Shown here piece after piece: positions 21,079 to 33,511 of a DNA stretch of 64,000 nt. The position numbers and the translations under genes are program-made. Location of the stretch: assembly GCA_932521025.1 (NCBI GenBank), contig OW051469.1:5592398-5656397 (forward strand), written 5' to 3'. Numbering within the stretch: position 1 is the first letter of the stretch; each line of letters opens with the position of its first letter. This stretch comes from Oscheius onirici (taxonomy: Eukaryota > Nematoda > Chromadorea > Rhabditida > Rhabditidae). Below the pieces are notes generated by a model, which was not told the DNA's origin, ran no database searches, and saw only the letters and a list, made by a program, of their open reading frames with translations.

Positions 21079-24000
21079 CTACGTGTTGTGTCGTTGCTGT
21101 GGAGCCTTGATTCCGCCAGCTGTTGATGGCTGTGTTGAACTTCCCGCCTGAACCGGGAATCCCGGTACCATCGGCTTGTCGTCCAACTCCTTGTACTCTA
21201 GTTTCAGTTCTTTTGGAATCTGGAAATAAGTTCACTTTCAACGGATTTTTTTCTAGATTCTGATATTTTGTTCGAAAAAGATGAGCCTTTAGTGAGAGAA
21301 ACTTTCTACGGTGCGGACTTGTTTTTCAATCAACTCTGGTCCCGTCACTCTTGTCAGCTTCACTACAGGAACTACGTATTCGACCGTAGTATCTTCTATT
21401 GGACCCAGGCAGTTAGAGGACTTTGAATGCAAGAGTCGTTCCAACTGGAACTCAGTGCCTGCTATTTCACTACGAGCGTGACTCGACCCAACAATAGTTC
21501 AATGAGAAAAATAAAAAAAATGAAATACGAACCTTTCTCCATTGAAGCGGATCAAAGACATTGTACTGTCCTTTCTCATACGTCGTCGTTTGTTCTTTCG
21601 TCTGGCCGTATTGTGATCGCGTCAACCATGTTCCTTCCGTCTTGTGATACCGCCAATCTCGGTTATACCTGGACAGAAAATGGTTAATTGCAGGATAGAC
21701 AACCAACAATTCGTTCGCAGCTTGCATTTGGTACAGTTCGCCCGGGCAGTTGTAAAAGAGAAAGAAGAGGACGTCTTCCGAGAACTTTGCCATCTTTATC
21801 GTCGGCAATTTTTCTCGGATTTGGCTCATCGTCAGATATTCCTCCGGAACCTGGAAAGACTTTTTTTCACGAGATACTAATACTAATCGGAGAATTGTCA
21901 AAACTTGAGTTCAGTTTTGGTGCTCCCGATGGATGGCTGGCTACTTTGGTCTGCAGTGCTCTTCTACCTCCAGTTTATTCTACCTGGATCGTCTGCTCTA
22001 CCCCGACACTTCTCTTGTCTCCAATTCCCTCTACCAGGTTACGTTTCATTTTTTTTTGTTCTACCGTGTCATTTCGAATGATAGCGCCACTAAAAGTTTG
22101 TCCTTTTGATTTTGAAAGAGTCTGCAAGATGACAGCCGGCTTGTGAACCCGCCACTTGCCAGCAACCATCGATAAGATGGTGTCTGTCGTGTGTCAAGAA
22201 GTCTTCAATTTTTGAAGATCATTGTTGGAAGGAGAAGATCTCAGTCTCGAATGTTACTACTCGATGGCCGTCCTCTACTCGTTTCTTCAACTACCGACGT
22301 GTTCTCTTCTACTATACCAATTCTATCCTAGAACTGTCTCTACTAGTGTCCTACTGCTACTCTTCTACCAGATGATGTTTTTGTTATATTTTCCTTCTGG
22401 CAATAAACTGCATTTCTGCGACTTTTTGATCTGAAAGAGAGCCTGCAAAGATGACAGCTTGTTTGTGAATCCGCCACAATCAGCACCCGTCGTCTAGATG
22501 GTGCCATGCTCAGTTTTCCCAGGTCCCGAAGGATCATGCATCCACTGCGGTGTTTGGTATAGTTTTTGGCGTCCTTCGTTTCCGTTCGGGAGAACTGATA
22601 GAGCTCGCGCGAAAACTCTTACTGTCTGCCGTAGCTACGCTTTTCCTTTTTTAAGTAGATCCTTTTTCAGATTTTGGATCCTACTGATGCCAGAGGTTGC
22701 AATAATTCATGCAGAGATTGGAAAGCTTCGCCGTTCTGATTTTGTTCTCTAATCTTTTCAAAGGCTTCAGGCAGAAAAGCCCTGTCTGCCGTATCCTGTT
22801 CTGTCTTACTAGTCTTTACGAGAATTCCTTGGCGTGCCTGTTTCTTCCCATCTGTGAACTCATTTTACTAGCGTAGTGTACCCTTTCACGATTTCTTTCC
22901 TATTTCCTTGCTCTCTATCTCAAGTCTTCTAGTTTCTCCAATAGCCTCAATTTTACGAAAACGAATTTCAAAAGCATACCTTGACGTCGAGATCGATAGG
23001 CCTGATGGGTGTTCTTGAAAAAGGTCCACTGAACGTAGTGTAGAGATTCCGTCTGAAACTACAGGCTGTTTAATTGGCTACACACTGGCGGGAAAAACGA
23101 CCAGACATCATTCAAATTGTGCTCTCAGACCACCCGTGTGAGGGATTTGCACATATAATTGAGAGACTTACTCCAGTTGATTCAGATTCAGACCCAGTAA
23201 TGTCAGATCTTCTCCGTTCGCAAGAGTACAGAGGTTTCGGTCGCCTCCTCCTCCCAATCGGACGTTGGCAACCAGGCCAGCCATTCCGAACTGATCGGCC
23301 AGCATACTGGGTGGAATGTTTGACACCTCGCCTGAAGAACACAATATGACTGGTTGATGTATCATTGTTTGTTTGACTTGGTTGAATAGGAAACGAACAA
23401 ACAAATGGTATCTACAGAAACAAAGAAATGCTATATTTTTGTGTGCATAGAAACTTTTACGTTGGTATGAAAATAGGGCAAAGACTAACCGTTTGGACTG
23501 ATCTTGATGCCGCCGTGGTCGTCAGGCAGTTTCGACAATGAATCATGTTGTAGCGGTCCAACTGCGGCCAGCATATCGGGTGTTTGGTTCAACTGGAAAA
23601 TGTGTTGAAATATGATCGATTTCGTGATGTCTCTCTTCAAGCTAGCGACACCCTGGGTTACGTTGCGCAAACACCACACACTGCACTAACAGTTAGCATT
23701 TTTCTCTCTTTCCATCATTCCAAAAGAACGCTCCAAAGGGAAGCAAAACGAACCGAATGGAGAGTCGCGTTGAGATCAGAGGGACCTGTCCCTAGTGCTC
23801 CGGGCAGCGCAGGAAAGTCTTCGTTTTGAATTTGGAACTCCGGATTGTTGAGCTGGTCGTTGTTTCGCATAAGCGTCGCTGAAAACACACGTGTTCATTC
23901 GAGCGAACAAGTTTCCAAGAACGCAAACGTGCCTCTTCATTTCCTAGCATTTATCATAGCTATTTCTTTTTTTAATTTCGGTTTTTTCTATTTTCTAGCT

Positions 24001-24554
24001 CTCTTTTCAGTTCAGTCTCCACTAAAGAGGTTGCTTCGAGAGAATTGAAGAAGGAGTGAGAACCCTAACAAGACGATTGAACAGAAAGTAAGAGCTCACC
24101 ATAGTTCCGGCTATGATTGAGTCCCTGGTCTTTAAAGGGAAGAGGAGACTGCGACAACTGCGTGACAAACGACGAACTTGTCGTCGGCAACGGCGAAAAT
24201 CCACCACTCGACGGCGTCCCTGAAAGACCGTATGAAACTCTGGATATGGGACTAATTGCTAAAGCTGTGTGAACAGTTCTTCATCTCTGTCCTGAACTCC
24301 TGGGACATCTAATTCAGTAACAAAGACTCTCTGATCTAACCCTTTGAATACTGTCAAACAGCACTCATCAAAGAAACAAAGAGCCCCATTATCTAGCCTA
24401 AAAAGTTGGTAGGCGAAGAGCAAAGAGTGCGAATTTGATTACCTCGGGCGCCGAGTGTTGGGAACTCGTTATCGTTGATAATGGTGTTGAGAGGGAGTAG
24501 GCTCGCAAATGAATGTTGGCTAGGAGGACGTCTGTCTGTGGCTGCCGAACTCAT
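21079..24554 (-). CDS. ntl-2: CNOT2/NOT2, scaffold subunit of the CCR4-NOT deadenylase
   Basis: The start (MSSAATDRRPPSQHSFASLL) leads into a disordered N-terminus with two short motifs (NDNEFPTLGA and QNEDFPALPGALGTGP, about 24470 and 23810) typical of NOT2. The conserved DQFGMAGLVANVRLGGGG near 23260 is followed by DLTTLG-like DLTLLGLNLNQ. The exon LYTTFSGPFSRTPIRPID (about 23050-22980) is split by a 1.1-kb intron from the NOT-box domain: VPEEYLTMSQIREKL, DVLFFLFYNCPGELYQ, NELYNRDWRYHK, TYEKGQYNVFDPLQWRK. The C-terminus is short (KELKLEYKELDDKP .. APQQRHNT). It acts in mRNA deadenylation and decay with CNOT1 and CNOT3. The large intron (about 21860-22980) carries repeats described separately. 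Confidence 0.95.
22090..22800. repeat. Dispersed repeat copies inside the large CNOT2 intron
   Basis: Two partial copies of one unit lie at about 22114-22180 (GATGACAGCCGGCTTGTGAA then GCCAGCAACCATCGATAAGA) and about 22441-22575 (GATGACAGCTTGTTTGTGAA then ATCCACTGCGGTGTTTGGTA). A third block at about 22755-22790 reads AAAGGCTTCAGGCAGAAAAG. All three have counterparts in the same order at 63350-63760. Read on the minus strand, the units encode similar peptides (LYQTPQWMHDPSGPGK here, LYQTPLWIHGVPSEPGR at 63 kb), so the repeat may be a decayed coding element. Confidence 0.65.
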
Positions 24555-26353
24555 ACGCACAGGGTGGGCACGAAATCACCTCCTCAACATAGAATGAAGG
24601 CTAAAAGAGTTGATAAGAAAAGAAAGAAGAAGAAAGCAAGAAAAAGTGTCCTTTTTGTCGTGTCGCACAGCCGCAGTCCCGTAAACAAAACGTTTTACAC
24701 ACAGTTTTATCGATTTTCTATGAACTGGGCGCGTGTTTGCATAAGATCAAAAATGCGGTTTTTGAACCTTTCAAAACAGGCAAAAAGAGGGCTCCACTGA
24801 AAAGGGGGGTCGATTTTATGACAAAGAACGATGACGCGGCACAAAAGAACTGACTGCTGTCAAGATAAAAAAACTGACAAAAACTGCTGAAAACTTGACA
24901 GAGTAGTGGAAAATAAGTAGATCAGGAAAGAATCAAAATAGGAATAGAAAATTAAAAGTTTTTGCTCCAGCTTCGATCAACAAGTTGTCGACAGTATGAG
25001 GATGAAGAATACATTGAGGACACGTTGGAAATTTAGGGAAGGCACTGAACTTTTAGGAAATTGAAGGTACCAAGAGACATAAGGAAGGTTCTTGATGGAT
25101 AAACAGAAAATAAACTAGGCTTGTCAGATAAATGTGAAAACTGCATTTTCTTTATCTTCTAAAGAACTGTTGTATTTTGGCTCGAAAATTTCTAGGTCAA
25201 GTTGGCCAGAATGTCCTGTAAAGGTAAGAAATGAATGAGAATCAATAAATATAAAAAGTTTAAGATCTTACGGATCGAAATGAGCCATTTTTAGTTATTC
25301 TTTTGAGACAAAAAAGCTGGGGGAGTTTCCAATTGTGGATACACACGATTGACAACTTTTTTCTCTCTACGACTTCTGGTTTATGTTGTGCGGGAAGACG
25401 GGGAGACCGCCCCGAACGGCTGTTGAGAGAGACAGAGTGTGACTACTGACTGAGATCTCTCAGAAAGAGAACACGCCCTTCATTCTCTTCTGACTTTCTC
25501 GATCAGAATGAGGATGAGACGAGCCTCGGACAGTGCTGTGCTGCTGCTTTGTTCTGCGGATATGGTTTTGTGTCACAAGACGGACCCTCTTCCCCTGCCG
25601 TGCACTTTCAGCTGACTCGTCTCTCTGGCCCCTCCTTCCAGTAGGTTGTCTCTTCGACCGCGTCGCGACCGCCGCGCTCAGGCCGACTGCGCCATCTGGT
25701 CTGTTGTACTGCCTGCGAATCTAAGCCTTGACGAGAGAGGGAGATGGCAGACGGCCAAGACGAAAGAGGACTCTCTTGGAGGCGGAGGAGGAAAAGACGC
25801 AAAGAGGCAATCCCCACCACATTTTAGAAGACACTATTCTGCCTCAATGACTCTCTTGACCTTCTTAGGTGTTCACACCAGGAGCGAGATTTATTTTCTT
25901 ATCATTTTTGGACCGTTGCCACATGATAACCATTCCACCGAAATGACTGTTGGGGATGGAAAAGAAGTGAAAGAGAACGTACCCAATAATATAACTTGGA
26001 CATGTTTATATTATTGACTAATTGAACAAACATAGAACTGATAGGAAATGTCAATTAGGAGAGTGCTTCTCCTGTATTGAATAGAATCTTTAGATTTTTT
26101 CTAAAAATTCCGTAAATGAATAAGAAACTGCCCACATTCTCTATTATTAGTTTCAGAGTTTGTTCATTTTCCATCGACCACTCGATTCAGTAAACGGATT
26201 ACCCTACTCGCGGATTGGTGCCTTCTTCCCCAATTTGGCAGTTCATTTCAAACATTTGCTCCTGTTGTCCGCCTTGTGTCAATAGTTATGTTATGAACAG
26301 ATGCTGGTCAAACAATGTCACCTGTGAATCCTTGTCTCTTTTTACTCTGATCA
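24555..26353. other. Divergent intergenic region upstream of CNOT2 and the coiled-coil gene
   Basis: No gene supported. A tiny minus-strand ATG exon near 25289 (MAHFDP) has a GTAAGA donor and an apparent acceptor at about 25217, but the joined frame closes within a dozen codons. Everything else reads as non-coding. Confidence 0.4.
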
Positions 26354-29300
26354 ATGACCGTCCGGTTCCCACGATCCGAACTTTTCAGATCCAATGTTGC
26401 CATGTTCCGGCTTCATGGCGTCTCTCCGCCATCTCAAGTCTTTCTGTACCGAGTCGCAATAGCCTTTCTGTTGCTCATGCTCCTCCACAGCTATTCGAAC
26501 CATCGATCTCAGATGAACGTGGTCATTAGGACGGCAAGTAAGGCAATTTGAATCAGAGAGCATGGAGCAATTTGCAGGAAATGATCTCGAACAGTGTAAA
26601 GCCAACTCGGAGAGCATCTTCTCAAAGCTTAAGGGTGATTTTTTTCTCCGATTTATATACCTGTTAGAAGTTCTGAAAAATAGCCACTGATTTCAGTGAT
26701 TTTCGAGCACAAGAAGAAGATGGAACTGGCTCAGCAGGTTCAAAGGAACGACAGCGAAAGAAAGATTTCGGAGATGCGAAAATCGCTAGTCAACTGTCAT
26801 TCGGAGTTGGACAAGACCAAGGAGAGGATACATTCGCTGAAAAACCTTACTTTGAAGGCAGAAAAGCTGAAAACTAGTCCAGACGGTTAGATTTATACAA
26901 TTTTATTGCAGATATTGCTTTTTTAGAAGAGCTACAACTACAAAAGAACGAGCTGGACAGACTAAAGAAGAAGGTGGATGAGCAAAATGAGGAGCTGACA
27001 AAAGGACAAAATGTGGTGGAGACCGTAAAGAAGGAGTTGGAGGAATGTCAGAGGATGGTCAAGCAACACGTAGGGGTGAGTCTAACGAGAGTACGAGGGT
27101 CTGAACCCGGGGTAGTCCTCACCACTAGGAAGAGGATAGGACAAATAGTTGGGAATGTTGTAGGGGATGTTGTTCTGATAAGAAGGGAACTGAATGGGCT
27201 CATTGGTACCCAGATTTGGGTCAGAGGCAGAGGATACTGTAGAATCCATTTGTACTGAAGAGGCGGGTGACGAGTCCATTATTCCGGTTATGTCGACGGC
27301 ACCAGGTTTCATCTCTCGCTGTTCTTCTGATTCCATAATTGGCTGAAATGTCCACGGTACTATTTCAAGATCTCTTCCTACAGTATGAGATTTTCTCTAG
27401 AGTATTACTGATTTCTTACACAAGGTTACCCACGCCCATATCCGAGCTAGAGATAGGGATTCCTCTTCTGTTGATAAGTCTGAGATTTGTCCTACTGTTC
27501 TTTGGTTTTTCCCCTCTGGAAGTTACCATAATAGATCTACCCTGACTGTGAGCAATCTTCCACAAACTGTTTTTCAAACTCACTAATTATCTTCGTTGTT
27601 TCAAAGAAACTTTTCAAAACAGAACATAAGAACAACTTTGAACGGATCTTGACAAATCTCACCTTATTATGGCTACTTAGCGCTTCAAACACATAGGCTT
27701 GGGAGCAATTTAACGTGGATCTTATCAACAAAAACCTACCAGATGAGGATTGCTGACAGCAGAATAGAAGGCCGAAGTGTATCCTCCAAGAGAATCGAAA
27801 GGCAGGATTGGCTGTTGAGTCATAGCACCAGTATAGGAGATGTTTGCCAGAGCCGACTGATCCAACATCGAGTTCTGCTGTTCCAAAGTGTTGAACATGG
27901 ACATGTTGAAGAGATTCATCGGGACCAGACGCGGATTCATCTGTTGCAGTTGGAACGTCTTCCAGTAGTTCAGTTCATTGTGACTGCTAAAGTCGTAGCT
28001 CTTCGGGAGAGGAAGAACTTTCTTCAGGCGTCTGAAACAGTTCCGGTATGACCGAGTCGACATTTGATGGGCAGAAATTAGTTCGGACGCGTGCCATGAC
28101 TCTCCCGCCCAAAATGTCAAAATACTTACCGTCGCTTGAAGTTTCCATTCTCGAACATTGACGAGCAGCTGGCAGTCAGAGTCCAATAGTTGCCTTTCCT
28201 ATCTCTCGCCTGACTCGTTCCGTCTCTCGACCTCTTGGCGAAACAGTCATTCAGAGACAGATTGTGACGAATACTGTTCTGCCAGCCCTGTCGCTTCTTG
28301 ACATCGGCGTGACGATAGTAGGGGAACCGCTTCTCAATGTACTGGAAAAGATCGTAGTCATACATGTGAAAAGTTCACTGGACGCGCCACCACAAAGGGA
28401 AGCCGACCGTGTTGAAAAGGCCACAAGAGATGACCATTGGCACAATAGATAGGCGGGAAGATGAGAGGATGATAAGGTCAGAAAGTCTACGACTAAAATT
28501 CTTGTTTCCCCTAACTCTTTTTAGGTTCAGCTGTATACTTTCCGTTAGACTACAGTAACCTATGAAAGAGACTCTTACTAGAACTTATTGGGAGACGTTT
28601 CAATTCAAAAGAATCCTCACAAAATTGAGGGGATATGATATCAAAAAATCCAAACTTATGTATCTTCATAAGCTTTCGAGAAACGATAAATGTAAAGAAC
28701 TGACTGAGATGGAACAAGAATGTTAGGAAATTGGAAGAGTACAACACCGAAGAGTTTTCTCAGAAAGACAAAGAAAAGACCGACCTTGTATATCTGAGCG
28801 AGAGTGAGTTTCTTGTCCGGAGAGGCATCGATAGCCATAGCTATGAGAGCGACATAGGAGAAAGGAGGTTTCTCTTCCACACTGCCTTCTTCCCTAAAAA
28901 GTGTTTTGTATAAGGGAAATGTAGTTAATCAACAAGACGTCGCGCCGAGGATCAACACTGTGGGACTCACTTCACATCAAAGGAGATGTCGTCCAGACGT
29001 CCGCACATCTTTCCACACCGAGAGAATGGTTGCAGCCGCTCTCCAAGCCTATTCGGGGGTACTGTGGCCCGCCCATTCTCCTTCCTCTTTGTCTTCAGCG
29101 TTTTCTTTAGCCTATAGGATGGTAGTTCGAGATTGTGTTTAAGGATTACAACTAAACATACTCCTCTTGTCTTGGAGACTTTGCATTGTACAAAGCCGAT
29201 CCATATTTTATTTTAGCTGGTTAGAAATGTAGGGTATTGGGGTCGACTTGGTAAACGAATGGAGAATTGTGTTTGCAGTTTGATTACTCGGTCCACCAAC

Positions 29301-29882
29301 TTTTTCCGGTTGTCATTGTATCTCTCAGGAGATTTAAACTGGAGAGAGTATCTGGGTTCTTTCAGTCATTTTACTGCAGAACTTAACAAAACAGATCTTA
29401 CTGATTTTCAAACGAGCCTCAAATTTGACTCTTCAATCACGACAATATTTTCACTCCTGCCTACGCCACTGCTGCTTTCCCATCGGCGCAAAATACAGTA
29501 ACATGTCCTGACTCAGCTCAAAATCATGGCCTCCGATTAGGCCGGCGCTTCAATCATTCGAAAGGCAATATTTTCAGGCACTGCCTGTTGCGCACTATAC
29601 ACAAAATGAGACGGCCTTCTTCAATCGGAAGCACAAGGCCGGAGACGAGCTCTCGTTCGATCGCGGAGCCATTGAAGAACACCGTGGAAATGTTGTTCCT
29701 GGAGCTGTTCTGATGGAGAGATTGAAGGAGAAGGACCAGAAGAAAGTGGTAGAGGAGGTTCATCCTGAGGATAGGAAAGCGGACGGTGAGTACAGAAGTT
29801 TGTCTAGAAACAGATTTTTTCAGATGATTACGTGAATGAACAGCCGGATGCAGCTGAAGCAGACTACAAAGAACATCATTGA
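26354..29882 (+). CDS. Type II single-pass membrane protein with long coiled coil (GOLM1-like layout)
   Basis: Five or six exons. Residues 1-28 are cytoplasmic and basic. A TM anchor is at about 29-46 ([19 protein letters not shown]). Then about 130 residues of coiled coil follow with regular hydrophobic spacing ([45 protein letters not shown]). After VKQHVG the donor GTGAGT at 27075 opens a 2.5-kb intron. The next exon starts at 29578 in the same phase ([19 protein letters not shown]), and a last exon gives an acidic tail ([20 protein letters not shown]) ending at 29882. Short anchor, lumenal coiled coil and acidic tail are the layout of Golgi proteins such as GOLM1/CASC4; homology is not proven. 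The 2.5-kb intron contains a whole forkhead gene on the other strand. Confidence 0.75.
27082..29008 (-). CDS. Forkhead (Fox) transcription factor, FoxL2/FoxE-like
   Basis: Starts [13 protein letters not shown] at 29008, and phase-2 splicing leads to [20 protein letters not shown]. The forkhead domain covers about 28860-28130: [39 protein letters not shown], the recognition helix [16 protein letters not shown], wing [10 protein letters not shown], then [15 protein letters not shown]. An insertion before the recognition helix (ADVKKRQ) and in wing 1 (DGTSQARD) is longer than in most Fox classes and may help place it. The C-terminal part is rich in M, N, Q, S and Y ([20 protein letters not shown]) and ends FRPSYSR at 27082. 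It is a sequence-specific nuclear DNA-binding regulator. The entire gene sits inside an intron of the coiled-coil gene, with its stop codon 7 bases from that gene's donor. Subclass is uncertain. Confidence 0.93.
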
Positions 29883-30971
29883 AGAGCTTTCCTGAGACAA
29901 TTTGTGGTGCTTGTATTCTGCTCACTTCTTTCTCTGGTACTTGATTACTTGTAATTACATATGTGAGAGTAAACGCGAGACATCTTTGACTCATACTATG
30001 TGGGCGAATGGCCTTTCTCAGGCTCTGAAGAGCAGGTTCATTTCCTTTCTTTCGTCGCCAGGTCAACCGTGTCTTTTCTCAAGAAATCGCCTATCAAAAA
30101 GTGCTTCGAATGTACCTTCGACCCGATGTCATAATTCTTCCGAACTCTCAAAGCATATTTGTGTTTGTATGGTTTACAAGAGTCTTTGATTGAAAAGAAG
30201 TTCCGGAACGGACAACAGTAAACCGACATTTTCCTTGTCCCGGTGAACCCGAAAATTATCATTTCTTTCATCTCTGACGCTTTGTTGGTCCTTTTTGTAA
30301 TTGGAGACATCTGCAAATATGGTCTCAACTTTTCGCATAATGATCGGCAGCATTTTTTCTTGTTTGCTCTGCTGAGTAAGTCACTTGGAGACATTGGGAA
30401 ACTGCCTGTAGGAACTCCTTCCTGAAAAGAGTTTCGTTCCTATTTTGAACATAGATCTACTCCTTTTCATTTTCAAGCAGCATGAGTACAGCTAAATTGT
30501 GCACCTGAATTCAATTGTTTCTACTGTAGTGTACATAAACAATTCGCCTCAAACATCTTGAACATTTACTATTCCAATTGACTCCAGGTGAAAAGCGATT
30601 TTTGAGAGAAAGTAGCTGAACTAATTGCAACGATCTGACTTGATCCGGTTTCCCAACAGATCACTCGGCATTCTTTCCGAATATTCAATTTTCTCGGAAA
30701 CAATCTCAAAGACAACCCCTTACTTTTATAAATTGTTAGTCTCGCCTTGATTCATCCCATTGATAGTCTTTTCCCCGTTAAGAGAGAACATGACGAGCTT
30801 CCTTTCAACTCTGAAAATGTCTTGGGAACGGACTGATTACACGCTCCAGAACACTTTTTATTTTAACCTTTTCTCTTGCTCTGCTCAGTGCCCTCTCACG
30901 GAAATTGCTTGCCTTTTTCATCGCTCAATCGAGACCCAGCATCTCTCATTTCAGTTGCGTGTGTGCAAACG
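29883..30971. other. Intergenic stretch without a supported gene
   Basis: Holds the 3' end of the coiled-coil gene and the 5' region of the Ly6-like gene. A minus-strand frame at about 30394-30038 is open for about 118 codons, but it is basic and featureless and lacks an intron; I do not call it. Confidence 0.4.
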
Positions 30972-32445
30972 ATGCTCTGGTTCCTGCTCTCACTGATTCC
31001 TCACAGTCTCGCTGTGATTTGCTACAGCTGCGGAGATTTCTCTGGAAGTAGGGCAACATGCAGTCAGAGCAAGACCTGCACTGGAACACGGTGTCTATAC
31101 GGTAGGTTGATGCTTTGTCCCTTTCAAAGAACTAAAAGAAAATGATATTTTCAGCTTCCCACAACAACGGTACCAGTTTTGCGGCGGACTGCTTTTCTGC
31201 CACAACAAGTGTGGCCGATTTTTGCTGGACGGAATCATTTACTTCGAGGTGGGAGCATATTGGTCAAAATAACCTTTATTCAGAACTCTATGCGCCTGTA
31301 AGACCGAGTTCTGTAACATCGCTCCCAACATGGACAGTCTGGGCAAAAGTGAGACGAATCTCCTGCCGGAAGTGGACATTGCCAAGCTATTCGCTGTGAG
31401 GCTTTATTTGCAGATCACTTTGGCGTATTCAATCGTTTGTGCTTTTGTGCCTTCGGACGTGTACTTTATTTTGTTCCAGGTGCTCGTGTTCCGAACGAGA
31501 GAATGACTACGTAGGAACTGAGGGTGTGTGATGGAGAGAGTTGGGGCAGGCAGAAAGACGTAAGAGCTGGAAAAAGAACGGAAATTATCATTACGTGCCA
31601 AATACTGACAAAAGTAGCGAGATCTTATGCGAGAAACTATTTTCAATCTCCTCCCAACTGGACTTCCCTTATGCGAGAAACTATTTTCAAACTCCTCCCA
31701 ACTGGACTTCCCTTCCCTGGACACTCCCAGGGAGGGAGGCATCTTCATAACCTACCGGAATCATTTAAAAGTTTGAGTTCCTTTTCTCTAGGTATTTCAA
31801 AACATAAACGAATCAGTCTTTAGTCGTTTGCGGCAGTTTGTTCTCTAAATAGAGAATCAAGTTCAGAAGTTCGTGCTCGAAGAAAAGAACATGCCAATTT
31901 CCTCCTATCGAACTGCAAAAGTTCTGACCAATAATCACGACCAATCTAGAAACTCGAGTCACTTTCCCAACTTCTCCTCGTGATTCCAAACGAAACATAG
32001 GTTCTGTCACGTATCTATGTTCCTTGAAAACGAGAACACTTTTCAGGCCGACCCTTCAATCACTACTACAATTCCAACTACCACTCTTCTCACAACTCTC
32101 GGAGTGACAGGAACTGTAGATCCTTCAGTTTCGACTCCAGCTCCAGCGACAGACATGGGAACTGGAGGAACCACATCAAGCGCTGGAACAACTGCCTCCG
32201 GTGAACATGGCTCTGAAGCTACTCAAGGTACTGGAGAGTCGGCCGGAACGACAGCCTCTGGAGAGACGGGACATGGTTCTGATGGGACGACAGCCTCTTC
32301 GGGAGAAACTGGTACTCCTGCCCATGACTCTGGGTCTTCTGCCACTGTTACTGGTGCTACTACAGCTGCAAGTGTTCAGACCACTACCAAGTCTGCTGCT
32401 CTGCCTGCTCTTCCAATTTTCTTAGCTATTGTGATCTTCCTTTGA
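30972..32445 (+). CDS. Secreted Ly6/uPAR-domain protein with mucin-like stalk and GPI signal
   Basis: Signal peptide MLWFLLSLIPHSLAV, then a cysteine-rich domain opening ICYSCGDFSG and closing LCACKTEFCN, the CxxxxCN ending of three-finger Ly6/uPAR folds; about ten cysteines lie between. Exon joins at 31103/31155 (phase 1) and about 31242/31281 (phase 2) restore this frame. A 650-base intron (31398-32046) precedes the last exon. That exon encodes about 120 residues of T, S, G and A (TTTIPTTTLLTTLGVTG; TTASGEHGSEATQGTGES), a likely O-glycosylated stalk. It ends in a hydrophobic tail (ALPALPIFLAIVIFL), a GPI-attachment signal. The product is expected at the outer cell surface. Ligand unknown. 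Confidence 0.82.
31624..31711 (+). repeat. 44-bp tandem duplication in an intron
   Basis: Two adjacent copies of a 44-base unit beginning CTTATGCGAGAAACTATTTT differ at one position (TCTCC versus ACTCC). They lie in the large intron of the Ly6-like gene. The near-identity indicates a recent duplication. Confidence 0.95.
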
Positions 32446-32522
32446 TTTGTTATTATGAGAAAATAATTTATTTGAGTTGCTGTCAACAACATGTAGAGAG
32501 AACAAAGAAAGAGACAAGAATT

Positions 32523-33511
32523 CTAACCGCGATTGCGAATCTGTTCAGCCTGTGACGAGATTTCGTTAATAAAACTTTTAAAAGCATTGGGATCCTTGAG
32601 ACATTTCTGCTGTTTGTCCTGCAGATGGTACTTGCACACGTCGACCCAGAGACGAGCACAGCCCAGTTTCTTGTCCTTTCCTCCGGTAAAAGAGAATGTT
32701 AGCCAGTATTCATTGGATTGAAGAGGTCCGAAGAAAGATTTGGGGAGATCTTCGCTTGAGAACACTTTGGAGAATGTCATCGTCCAATGTCCTTTGGGAG
32801 GAGGACACAGTTTGTTCTGACGGATAAAGTCGTTGGCCTTCTTGTCCTTCACATATTTGTGAGCTCCTTTCACAGCCTCGTTACATTTGTCGAGCATGTC
32901 ACAGTACCGACTGAAAGATACGGTTCAGATGGTCTGTTGAAATGTTTACCAGGATCCGACTCCGTCACAGCCGTCGATGACATTCCAGCCTTGACAAGGA
33001 ATTACTTGCCAACCCTTGCTTCCTTGTTTGTTGGTCACGGCGTGTCGGACCTGAAGAGAAGACAGTTAGGGAATGAAGAAAGAGTCAAAGAGCGATACTA
33101 ATCTTTGCTACACAGTTTGAACAAGACAGAGAGAAGCTGTAGAACACATAAATCTTGAGCTTACCTCGAGATCCATCTCGATTTTGTCCAGAGGCAGATC
33201 CTCGCTGACATCCATGGTAACGTTGAAGAAGATGGGTCCAGGGAATCGCGGGTAGTCAGGCCAGATGACAATGTTCGACACGTTCACAACGTAGTCTGTC
33301 CACTGAAACAGAGTTTTTATATTACTCTCTGTCCTACCTGTTCACTGGCACATCTACTGAACTGCCACCCTCTGATGACAATTCCATGTGGTCCGGTCTG
33401 ATACTTCTCCCAAAACGGCGCCACGCCAGGTAGAGCCTCGTTCCATGCTTTTGTCAGAGGAGATCCCTGTCCGTAGACGAGCGGCAGCAGCGCCGAAAGA
33501 AGAAGCCACAT
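32523..33511 (-). CDS. GM2A: GM2 activator-like secreted lipid-binding protein
   Basis: Signal peptide MWLLLSALLPLVYGQ, then a mature domain with the ML-type GM2-activator pattern: FSRCASEQ-WTDYVVNVSNI, a proline-rich strand (YPRFPGPIFFNVTMDVSED), WQVIPCQGWNVIDGCDGVG, CDMLDKCNEA, LCPPPKGHWTMTFSKVF, and a last strand GGKDKKLGCARLWVDVC. The paired cysteines fit the disulfides of the family. In animals this protein presents gangliosides or other lipids to lysosomal hydrolases; the nematode cargo is unknown. The C-terminus is extended by about 35 residues (KYHLQDKQQKCLKDPNA..) beyond the human end. There are four short introns. It is tail-to-tail with the Ly6-like gene, with about 78 bases between. 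Confidence 0.85.

Noticed and set aside
27060-27258. Plus-strand read-through end of the coiled-coil gene (from KQHVG on)
   Set aside because: It runs antisense through the forkhead last exon, and a strong GTGAGT donor at 27075 fits a phase-matched exon at 29578 with an acidic tail.
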